Origin: Hevea brasiliensis
Taxonomy: Eukaryota; Streptophyta; Magnoliopsida; Malpighiales; Euphorbiaceae
Assembly: GCF_030052815.1 (NCBI RefSeq)
Contig: NC_079505.1
Coordinates: forward strand, 11,529,650 to 11,593,649
Reading direction: 5' to 3'
Length of the DNA: 64,000 nucleotides
Shown in pieces: positions 34,757 to 46,199 of the stretch. Under the pieces are notes generated by a model. It was not told the DNA's origin. It saw only the letters and a program-made list of their open reading frames with translations, and did no database searches. Each line of letters opens with the position of its first letter. Within the stretch, counting starts at the first letter, position 1. A program made the position numbers and the translations under genes.

Positions 34757-37395
34757 TATACTTTTAAATTTTTTAATATATATTATTTATTTATTTTATA
34801 ATATTAAATTTTTATTATTGTAAAATAAATATTTTCTTAAATAATTATTCAATTTTAGTCACAGAAAAGTTATAGCATAGCTTTGTTTATTAAAAAAAAA
34901 AAAAAGGTCATTATTTTTAACGGTTGAAAAAGAGTAATTTTATTATGATGGAAAACTTAGAAGTTTTTCTCTTAGAAGGTTTAATTAAATTTTGAGAAAG
35001 TGAAAAAATTTCAATTCTTAATTTTGAAAATTGGCACAAGTGAACATGATACTTTTTTCTTCTAATTTTCTTAAAAAGTTCTTTTTGCAAATTACCCTAA
35101 TTTTTCACAAGTGAATAACTCAAGAATCTGAAAATTTTCCAGTATAGTCCTCCACAAGTCAAAAAAAAAAAAACATTGGTTAAAATTTGTTCTTGAATAA
35201 GATTGAAAAATAAATAAAAGGAGACCTTGAAAAATTATAATATAAAAATATCACAATTTGAGCTAACCTTGAAAATCAGTTATATTTTTTAGTATGTTGT
35301 AGGACAATTTTAAAGATTTTAAAGATGAAAATACACTTAGAAGTGGCATGATGCTCTTGTTGAAGTTGTTGTATGACAAATCAAGAAACTCCAAATTTTC
35401 AAATCCTGATAGTTCTTCACAAGTCATAAAAGAGTATGTGAAAGTTCTACTTGAAAATTGAAAATAAGGGCCTGTTTGGATTAACTGTTGAATACAACTG
35501 ATAGCTGTTAGCTGATAGCTGTTACTGTTAGCTGATAGCTGATAACTGATAGCTGATGATAGCTATTTTATATTAAGTGTTTGGTAAAATTATATTTAGC
35601 TGTTGCTGTTAATATGTGAAATGACTAATAAGGGTATATATCATATAATTTATTTTATTATTTAAATAAATATAAAATTATAAATTTATTACATTATATT
35701 ATTTATTTTATTATTAAATTAAATATATAATTATTAAATTAATATATTATATTATTTAAATAAATATATAATTATTAATCTTTTATATTATATCATTTAT
35801 TTTATTATTGAAATAAGAAAATAATTATTTTTTTTAAGATAATTAAATAATTTTTTTAAGATAATTAAATAATTTTAAAAATATAGATAAAATAATAAAA
35901 TAATTATTATTGTTAATAGAAAAATTTATAATTAATTTTAAGTTTTTAGATATAAATAAATATTTTATATTTTATGTTATTAATAAAAAATATTTTAACA
36001 AAGTTGAAATATGTTAATTAAAATGTTAAAATTATAAATAAAAAAATAAAAATATTAATAATATTAATTTTCAAGTTAAATAAAAAAGGATAATATGGTC
36101 AAAATAAAAAATAAAACCAGATCAGCTATCAGCTGATGAGAAACAGCTCTAAAAATAGAGCTGATACAAACTGCAGCTGATGGGTATCATATCAGTTGCC
36201 CATCAGCTATCAGCTCTATTTTTTTAAGCTTGCCAAACACCACAATTTACCTATTTGGGTGTCTATCAGCTATCAGCTGCACCCAACAGGTAAACCAAAC
36301 ACCCCCTAAATAAGTAAAAGAAAAATTCTGATCAATTATAATAAAAAGATATCACAATTAGAGCTAACCTTGAATATCACTTTCCAAACCATTGCGGGCT
36401 AAATTTAATGATTTTAAAGATGGAAAGATGTGTAAAAATGGTATGATGCTATTGTTGAAGTTGTTGGATGACAAATCAAGAAACTCCAAATTTTGAAGAC
36501 TTGATAATCCTTCAAAAGTCATAAAAAAGTGTTAGTCAAGTTTGTGCTTGAAAATTGAAAAATAAGTACATAAATAAATGGAAAATCCTCAAAAATTAGA
36601 ACAAGGAAACATTTTAAGTTGAGCTAACCTTGAATATCAGTTACACTTTCCAATCCAGTGTCGGCCAAATTCAATGATTTTAAAGATGAAAGATGGCCAA
36701 TAGATGATACAATGCTCTTGTTGTTGAACAACTTACCTTCTAAATCAAGAAACTCCAACTCGCTGAGCCTTTCTAATCGTTCAAAACCTGCATCATAAGA
36801 GGTAGGTACCTAGTTAGATTTATTTATTATTTATTGTTTTCGAGTTGTTAAAAAAAAAAAAACTTAATTATGTTTGAATCATAAAACTATGAAAATATCT
36901 AAATAATAGTTTCAAACTACTTTTTGTTATTAGCAGCTTTTATCAAATATTAGAAAAAAAAAACTTAAAATATTATGAAACAAAAGGTGTATTAGTTATT
37001 GCATAATTATACGATAATGCAAGACAAATTAATATTCTACCTTCATTCTCAACACAATCAATCATATGATTGTTTCGTAAGCTAAGACTCGTCAATTCTT
37101 GAAAAGGAAGAAACAAAGAGGCATTGAAGCACCATTCAACGGCCGAATAATAGCCGCAAATACTGAGTTTGGAAACTCGTCCAATGGTGGAGCTGCAGTT
37201 AATATTTTCCCATTTACAACAGTCATCAGTATGTAATTCCCAAGAAAAGAGTGATTGGCCTTCAGGATGATTGAAAGAAGCCTTGAGTTGCAAAAGAGCA
37301 TTTCTCTCATTCTCCAAACAACCATCACAGCTCTACCATCCCTCTAATAATGAAGCTATTACTAAAGCAACCAACAGCTGCTTAATTAGCCTCAT
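30515..37395 (-). CDS. LRR receptor-like protein (RLP, no kinase), 10 exons, nonsense codon at W21
   Basis: Minus-strand exons: 37395-37041, 36787-36629, 36509-36369, 35414-35268, 34648-34502, 34347-34273, 33896-33741, 33601-33461, 33154-33005, 32559-30515. All junctions are GT/AG in the same phase (1). The total is 3516 bp, 1172 codons. The protein has a signal peptide (MRLIKQLLVALVIASLLEG), an LRRNT_2 cap (ENERNALLQLKASF, DDCCKW), an LRR ladder over most of the length, an acidic/C-cap region (GNPFLCGPPL), a transmembrane helix at about 1116-1136 and a 35-residue tail (NPYWRRAWFYMIEL), as in the AtRLP1/13/14/15 type. These receptors sense ligands outside the cell and work with co-receptor kinases. 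One defect is seen: codon 21 is TAG (37335-37333), where copy 1 has TGG. The next ATG at 37317 would give a protein without a signal peptide. Either a very young pseudogene, a null allele or a base error. Confidence 0.88.
34717..34756. repeat. Compound GT/AT microsatellite in LRR copy 2 flank of exon 5
   Basis: About ten GT units followed by about ten AT units, in intron 4 just upstream of exon 5 in gene orientation. Confidence 0.9.
35468..36306. mobile_element. PIF/Harbinger-type MITE in intron 3 of LRR copy 2
   Basis: 839 bp. The left end is GGGCCTGTTTGG and the right end CCAAACACCCCC (GGGGGTGTTTGG when reversed), flanked by TAA at 35465-35467 and TAA at 36307-36309. The same intron in LRR copy 1 (8917-8945) lacks the insertion, which defines its limits. 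Subterminal DNA is full of AGCTGATAGCTGTTAGC-like repeats in both orientations, and the middle is AT-rich with no coding capacity. TAA target sites and these termini are typical of Tourist/PIF-Harbinger elements. Confidence 0.85.
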
Positions 37396-37472
37396 TTTAG
37401 TACTTGTATGCGAAATATAAACAATTATTTCTCTTCAATTGCACAATGAAGCAACAGCCTAGCACCTTTGGG

Positions 37473-37480
37473 CTTTTATA
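37473..37480 (-). promoter_or_regulatory. TATA box of LRR copy 2
   Basis: TATAAAAG on the minus strand, 78 bp before the ATG at 37395, in the same position and context as in LRR copy 1. The segment AGCACCTTTGGGCTTTTATA recurs in decayed form throughout the next 18 kb. Confidence 0.65.
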
Positions 37481-37932
37481 GACCCATGTTTGTGTAATAA
37501 TTTCTGTTGAGCTTCCTTGCTTCATCAACTAGTTTTTCTTTTCTTTTTTCACCCAGTCAAGTCTCCTCCCTTCTTCTCCTTTATATGGGCTTTTGAGTAA
37601 AATAGCATAAGAAGATTGGCAAGTCTCTGGAATTTATTTGCTTTTATCCACAACGCTTTTTCTGGCCTTTTTTACACGGCAAAAATAAAAAGACAAATGT
37701 GGAAAAAAAAATTATCACCAACGTCACGCATATTTCATGTAAATCAACAGTCATGCAATTATAATGAATCAAATTTGATTAATATAATATATTTTTTCAA
37801 AATCTACAATTATAATGTAAAGGTTAAAAATTTATTTTTAGAAAATATTATTTTAATGCTGTTAAAAAAATGGTTTAATTATTTTAGAATTGTATAATTA
37901 AAATATATTGAATTTAATTAATTTCAAACCAA

Positions 37933-38094
37933 TATATATATAATGAATTGTTGTTCCAAATAATATTTTAAAAGCCATATTAAATATATTTTTATGCATT
38001 TTGACAACATGTCTCCAACGTGGTTGTCAAACTCATAATTTATTTAATATGGCTTTTAAAATATTATTTGGAACAACAATTCATTATATATATA
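37933..38094. repeat. 54-bp perfect inverted repeat with 54-bp spacer
   Basis: The left arm (37933-37986) and right arm (38041-38094) are exact reverse complements as read by eye. The spacer contains a smaller inverted pair, TTTGACAAC at 38000-38008 and GTTGTCAAA at 38023-38031, so the structure folds further. It lies inside the first repeat unit; the other units do not have the second arm. Confidence 0.88.
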
Positions 38095-41000
38095 TATATA
38101 TATTATTTATAAGGAAGTAAAATTCATATATTTATAAAGAGAAAGCATATACTCTTGAAAATTCTAGTATTTTATGAGATTGACTGCTATCCACGATTGA
38201 CCTAAACCAATTAAAATGATTTGAATTCTAATATTTTTACTGATTCAATTAATTAAAACTAATTCAAATTCTAATATTTTACGAGTAGGGTTTGATTAGC
38301 ACAAGGGTAGCTTGAATTATTTACAACTCTGATAATCAGTACAAAAAGTTGATCCATGCTCAATTATTTTATATCTTATAAATCAAAGCCACTTTCTGCA
38401 AATGTTCATGTTTTGCTGCTTTCTGTGGTCCATAAGTTGGGGAATGGTCGCTGACTCGCAAGTCTTGATTTGAAATGGAACCACTATATTTTAATGCTCC
38501 CATGTTTGTATTTACTTTATCTGTGATTTTCATTCCACCCCTTAGACTGTGTTTGTTTTGAAGGAAAATAATTTTATTATCTATTCCATTTATGTTCGGT
38601 TAAGAAGAAAATAGATTTCTACTCCCATTTTCTTTTCAAATTGAATGAAAGTGGGAGAAAATGTTTAAAATTGCAAAATTATCTCCTTATTTGTAGATTA
38701 TTTTTTAATATTTAATGATAAAATTATAATTTTATTATTTAAAGAAATAACTTTTCTTTCAATATATATTTTCCTTCCTCTCTTCCTTCTTTCCTATTAT
38801 TTTCCTTCCCTTCAATATATGTATATATATAATCATTGCATTCTTTTATCTTCTTTCAATTATTTTCTTTCCTCTTATTCAAACATAGTGTTAATTTTTT
38901 CACTATTAAAACAAGAAAAACTATTATTTAATCTCTCTATTTTGATAAAATTAACTATTTAATTCTCTTATTTTCAAAAATATATTAGTAGTTGTATTTT
39001 GTTACGTGTTCTCTTTAGTCTTTTCATTTAGTTTAAATCAAGTTTTCTTGTCAATGTATTTAAAAGAGAGATAACTCAGAAAATAGAAAGAGAATATGTA
39101 ATTATATTTTTTAAATTACAGGAATTAAATGAAATTACAAACGGATGCATAAAATAGCCATAAGGAGTAAGCAGTAAATGGAAAAAAAATGGTAAGCAGT
39201 TCAGCTTCCTAGCTTCGTTAACTAACTACTTCTTTTTTTCTTCTTCTTAGCCAAAAATATTATCATAATGATAAAAAAGAAAGAGGGGGTGGAACAGCCA
39301 CAAGTTTTCATCACCACTCATCATACTTTAAAATTGGAGAAAATAGTGCAATCATATAAAATAATTTTATTTTAACCATTGATCATGGTAATCACATTAT
39401 AATCAACGGCTAAAGTGCAATTGTTGTACGTACAACAATTACACTAGATAATTATTCTGAAATTTGGGCCAAATTATTCTATTGAAATAATTTTGTTTCA
39501 CCAAGTCAAGTCTCCCTCTTCCCTTTTTCTCCTTTATATGGGTTTTTGAGTAAAATAGGTTAGGAAAGTCGGCAAGTCTTTGGAATTTGTTTGCTTTAAT
39601 CCACAACACTTTTTCTAGCCTTTCTTATACGGCAAAATAAAAAACTAATGTGAAAAAATGATTATTAACAACGTTACACACATGTCATGTAAACCAATGG
39701 TAACGTAATTATGATGAATCAAATTTAATTTAATATAATATCTTTTTTTAAATCTATAATTATTGGGTACGTAGAATCATAAACACTTGAAATAAAATGT
39801 TATTTCCGTGTTTGAGGTTTGAGATTATGATGGAAAGGTTAAAATGTATTTTTATAAAATATTATTTTTATGTATATATTGAATTCATGTTCTCAACAAT
39901 AATCTAAATTCCGTGTTAAATAAATTTTATGTATAAATTTTATGTATTTGATATGTATTGAACATATTTTCACACGCCAAAATTTTTTAAAATTATTTAA
40001 TTTTGACATACGTCTTCTTCATTTTTATTTTTATTTTAATTTTTTTATCATACTATTTCTCTTGAATTAATTAATGAAGCAACATCCTAACACTTTGAGC
40101 TTTTTATAAGCCTGGGTTGTATAATAATTTGAGTTGAGCCTCGTAGCTTGATCAAGTAAATGTTCCAAAGCTCGTCATGTCTTGAACTACTTGCTTTAAT
40201 AGAGTCAAGTCTTGTGTGGCCTGCCCATAAACAATTTTTCTTGCATTTTTTATACGGCAAAATAAAGGAATTAGTTTGCTTTATCTGAGTCAAGTCTCGA
40301 GTGGAAGTGCGAATCTAATATGTACTGCCCAGCAACACTTTTTCTTGCTTTCTTTATAAAGCAGAATAAATGACTTTATTGTTTATGGAAAATGATGCCA
40401 TTTTGAGTAGGAATCTATGATAATAGGATTAAACTGTTGGGCTAATACCTCGATCGTTAAGCACTTGCTTGTTAGTTTGAAATCGTTTGGTTTGATTCAG
40501 AATTAAACCAAAATAACCAATTGATTGAAATTCAAAAATATAAAAACTGAAACAAGCTGAGGTTATGAAAGGAATCAAACCAAATCAAATCGATTATTTC
40601 AGTTTGGTTTTTCAATTTTAACCTTCTCTTTTCACTTTCCTACATTTTCCCTCACTTTTTTGGATTTTCTCTCAAACCAACTAACCCCAGGCTAAAATAA
40701 AAAACCTTCCACGCATACTCTTTCCCACGAATAGAAAAAATTATAATATATATCGGGAGTACTAAAAAATAGTATTATCTTGGTCGCATATTTTTAATTT
40801 TTTATTTTAAGAAAATAAGACTCATATATTTACATAAACAATAAAAAATAGTATTATGTTGGCCGCATATTTCCTTCCTATATCCAAATACAAAAAGAAA
40901 AAAAAATATATTTTTCCTCTTAATCATTGTATTCTTTAATCTTCCTCTAATTATTTTCTTTCCTCCCATCTAAATAGTCTTAATTTCTTTCTATATTAAA

Positions 41001-42177
41001 ATAAGAAAAATTACTATTTAATCTTTCTATTTTAATAAAATTAACTATTTAATATCTTATTTTCAAAAATATATTAGTAGTTACATTTTGTTCCATCTAC
41101 TCTTTAATCTTTTAATTTAGTTTAAATAAAATTTTCTGTCTGTCAATATATTTAAAAGAGAGATAAATTGATAAATTACTATTATGAAAACTAAATAGTT
41201 CAAGATTTAGAAAATAGAAAGAGAGTGTATAATTGTATTTTTCAAGAAGCAATAGCTTAGCACATTTGGGCTTTTTTTTCCCTTTATGTTAATAAAAATA
41301 TTATTATAATGATAAAAAGAAACAAAGGGTGCAACAACCACCAAATTTTCATCACGAAGTTAGTTACGCCACTCATCAATCATAAGTTAAAATTGGAGAA
41401 AACAGTGCAATTATGTACTATAGTCTTATTATAATGATTGATTATAATCAATGATTAAAGTATAATTATTGTATATATAATAATTATACTAAATAATTAT
41501 TCTGAAAATAGGGCCATATTTTTCAATTGAAATAATTTTGTTTTACGAAGTCAAGTCCTCTCTCTCTCTCTTTCCTTCTCCTTCATAAGGGCTTTTGAGT
41601 AAAATAGCATAGGAAAATTAGTAAAATAGGGCTTTTCAGGTACACTAGCCTTTCTTATTTGGCAAAATAGAAGACGAATGTAAAAATGCGATTATCACAA
41701 ATGTTAAACATATTTCATGTAAACTAATGGCTACCCAATTATAATGAATAAAATTTAATTTAATATAATATATTTTTTCAAAATCTACAATTTCTAGGAT
41801 GTAGAATCACAAATATTTAAAATAAAGTGTTTGCTCTGTACTATTTCAAGCATGAAATTACGATGGAAAGGTTTTTTAGAAAGTATTATTTTAAATATTA
41901 TTAACGAATTTGTTTAATAATTATTTTAGAATTTTATAATTAAAATATATTAAATTTAATTTCAAATGAATTTTTATTATTCATTATAATTAATTTATTT
42001 AATGAATTGCTTTTAACAATATTAAATAAATTTTTAAGCATTTGATATGTGTTGAACATATTTTCATACACGTCAAAATTTTTTAAAATTATTTAATTTT
42101 GAGAACATGGTTGGAACACGACGTCTTTTTTTTTTGTTTATTTTTATTTTTATTTTTTTATCCTATTAATTATTTTG

Positions 42178-42203
42178 TATATATATATATATATATATAT
42201 ATA
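42178..42203. repeat. AT microsatellite
   Basis: About 13 AT units, at the site where the repeat unit carries the same dinucleotide tract in its other copies (compare 53911). Confidence 0.9.
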
Positions 42204-45200
42204 CTTTAAACACTTTTTCTTGCCTTTCGTTGTAAGGCACGATGGAAGACTTTGCTGTTCATGGAAAATGATACCATTTTGATTACGAATGGCTAAATAA
42301 TAATAAAAAAAAATCATTTTTTTTTGTTTTAATTAAAACTTTTTAATTTTATATATAACTTTAATCGTAAAACTTTCATATTTTTTTAATTTTAATAATA
42401 AATTTAATTAAAATAATTACATTCATTGATTAATAAAAATAATTCTAATCCTTTTGATTTTATTAATTTGTTCAATAATTTTTAATTCAGAAAACTTCGT
42501 ATTGACTAATATTGACAATGTAGATAAATATTTGAATTATTTTTATCAATTGAACCATCCCATTAAACAAACCACTAAAATTAAAATTAATATGAAAATT
42601 TGAGTATTAAATTGATAAAATTAAAAGACTTACTTAAAATTGAAAAAGTTTACGAAGGTTTGAACTTTTCTAGTCATTTGGTCATTATGAATCCAAGGTA
42701 ATAAGCACTGAATCATTGGACTAATAGCTCGATGGTTAAGCACTAGCCTCTTATGTAAGAGATTTTGAGTTTAATCTTTGACCATTCTATATTTATTCTA
42801 AATATTTTCAAAGCATAAAAAGATAATGAGCAAAATCATATAAAATATATTATGAATTTACGATAGAAATAAGCATGATATTGCGAGATATTTTGTCATC
42901 ACTATGAAAAACTTTCCATTACAAAATTTCACCTTTAACATCCTGTCGATTTGGTCAAAGTTAATGCTTCAGTCGTTGCAACTATGCTACAGTTGATCTC
43001 AAAAATTAAAGTTTTAATCATAAAAATTTGTAATAATTAAAAAATTAAATTTATTAATTATAAATATTTTTGAAATAATTAATTTTAAAAATTTATTTTT
43101 ATTAACATTTAAAAATAATAATTTTTATAAATGATTTTGAACTTCCAATTGCAATATTATATGAAACTATAATTTTTTTCTTTTTATTCTATGAAAGCCT
43201 AATTAATGCACCGAGTAACAATGGATAGGTAGATAAAGAGATTCGAACTCAAGATCTCACCATTCCCTTTACTTATAAGATAAAGAAAAACGAATCAGAC
43301 TGCCCCTGATTGACATAAAACTATAATCGTTAATCTTTAATTTTGTACGATGAATATTGAGATATGTCACCAAATCTATACGATTTTAAATGCATATTTC
43401 AGTTGGCAGTCTCATTTTTCAGTATTTTATAGACCCAGGCTGTATAATAATTTGAGTTGAGCTTCCTAGCTTGATCCACTACTTGGCAAATGTTCCACCA
43501 CTCATCATGTCTTGAACTGCTTGCTTTAATGGAGTCAAGTCTTGTGTGGCCTGCCCATAAATAATTTTTCTTGCCTTTTTTATACGGCAAAAAAAAGGAA
43601 TTAGTTTGCTTTGTCTGAGTCAAGTCTTGAGGGGAAGTGTGAATCTAATACATACCGTCTAGCAACACTTTTTCTTGCCTTCTTTATAAGGCAGAATAAA
43701 TGACTTTATTGTTCATTGAAAATGATGCCATTTTGATTATGAATATAAGATAATAAGATTGAACCATTGGGCTAATCGCTTGATGATTGAGCATTTGCTT
43801 GTTAGTTTAAAATCGGTTGGTTCAATTCAGAAACAAATAAAAATAACCAATTAATTAAAATGAAAAATATAAAAATTGAAATATGTTGAGGTAATGAAAG
43901 GAATCAAACCGAACCAATTTTATTATTTTAATTTAGTTTTTCGATTTTGACCTTCTCTTTTCACTTCTCTATATTTGCCTCACTTTCTTTGATATTCTCT
44001 CAAGCCAACTAATTACATACTGAAATAGAAAATCTTCGACACATATTCTTTCTCATGAACAGAAAAAATTATAGTATATATAAAGAACACTAAAAAATAG
44101 TATCATCTCAACTACAAATTTTCAATTTTACTTTATTTATAAAAAAATGAGACTTATATATTTATAAAGAGAAAGTATGTACTTGTGAAAATTATGTGCA
44201 ATTTAGAGCAATGTCCAGGTCGAGTGCTATCCTTGAAACAATTAAAATGATTTGAATTCTAATATTTTACTGATTCGATTAATTAAAACTAATTCAAAAT
44301 CTAATATTTTATGAGTAGGGTCTGATTAGCACAGGGTCAGATTTGAATTATTTACAACTCTGACAATCAGTGCACAACGTGGTTGGAACGCGAAGTCTTC
44401 CTAGCTTGGTCAAGTACTTGGAAAATGTTTCAACACTCATCATGTCTTGAACTACTTGCTTTAATAGAGTCAAGTCTCGTGTGCCCCACCCTGCAACATT
44501 TTTTCTTGCTTTTTTTATACGGCAAAATAAAGGAATTAGTTTGCTTTTCTTGAATCAAGTGTTGAGTGGAAGTGCGAATCAAATAAATGACTTTATTGTT
44601 CATGGAAAATGATGCATTTTGATTATGAATCTAACATAATAGGTCTAATAGCTCGACCATTGAGCCATTGCTTTTTAGTTTGAAATCGATTGGTTTGATT
44701 TGGAATTAAACCAAAATAATCAATTCATTAAAATGCAAAAGTATAAAAACTGAAACAAGCCTAGGTTATTAAAAGAAACGAACCAAATCAGATAGATTAT
44801 TTTAGTTTAATTTTTTGATTTTGATCTTCTCTTTTCACTTCTTTGAATTTTTCCTCAGTTTCTTAGATATTCTCTCAAACCAACTAATCATATTCGTTCT
44901 TATGAACATGAAAAATTATAATATGAATCGGAGTCATTAAAAAAATAATATTTTCTTTATTTATAAGGAAGTAAGACTCATATATTTATAAAGAGAAAGC
45001 ATGTACTCGTAAAAATTCTAATATTTTACGAGATCAAGCAGTATTCACAATTAACTTAAAACAATTAAAATGATTTGGATTCTAATATTTTACTAATTTA
45101 ATTAAAACTAATTCAAATTCTAATGTTTACGAGTTGAATTATTTACAACTGTGATAATCAGTACAAAGCGTTGATCCATGCTCAATTATTTCATATCTTA

Positions 45201-46199
45201 TAAATCAAAGCCAATTTCTGTAAATATCCACATTTTGCTGCTTTCTGCAGTCCACAAGTTGGGCAATGGTCGTTGACTCGCAAGTCTTGATTTCAAATGG
45301 AACCACCATATTTTAATGCTCCCATGTCCGGACTGACTTTATTTGCGATTTCCATTCCGCCCATTTATATTTGGTTAAGAAGAAAATAGATAAAAAAGAA
45401 AATTTTGAAAAGATAATAAATGTTAGATTCTACTCCTATTTTCTTTTTAAATTGAATGAAAGTGGGAGAAAATGCTTAAAATTACAAAATTATCTCCTTA
45501 TTTGTAGATTATTTCGAATATTTAATGATAAAATTATAATTTTATTATTTAAAGAAATAACTTTCCTTTCAATATATATTTTCCTTCCTATTTCTAAACA
45601 TATATATTAATCATTGTATTATTTTATCTTCTTCCAATTATTTTTTTTCCTCCCATTCAAACATAATGTTAATTTCTTTTTATATTAAAATAAAAAAAAT
45701 TATTATTTAATCTCTCTATTTTAATAAAATTAAATATTTAATACTCTTATTTTCAAAAATATATTGATAGTTGTATTTTGTTGCGTCTACTCTTTAGTCT
45801 TTCCGTTTAGTTTAAATTATATTAATTGTGTATTCTTTTATCTTCTTCCAATTATTTTCTTTCCTCAAGAAAAATTATTATTTAATTTCTCTATTTTAAT
45901 AAAATTAATTATTTAATTCTTATATTTTCAAAAATATATTAGTAGTTATATTTTGTTAGTCTACCTACTCTTTAGTCTTTTTATTTAGTTTAAATCAAGT
46001 TTTCTTGTCGATGTATTTAAAAGAAAAATAACTTACTATTACGAGAATTAAATAATTTAAAGACCTCAAAAATAGAAAGAGAGTATGTAATTATATTTTT
46101 TCAAATTACATAATTAAATAAAATTACAAACTGGCGCATTAAATAACCATAAGGATTAAGCAGTAAATGGAAAAAAAAAGGAAATTAATAATATAATTT

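Noticed and set aside
40087..40293. Minus-strand small ORF similar to one at 43399-43623 (shared motif LDSIKASSSRHDE)
   Set aside because: Both lie in the same duplicated LRR-flank module, so similarity follows from DNA duplication. The frames end differently and other copies of the module are broken; there is no evidence of coding.
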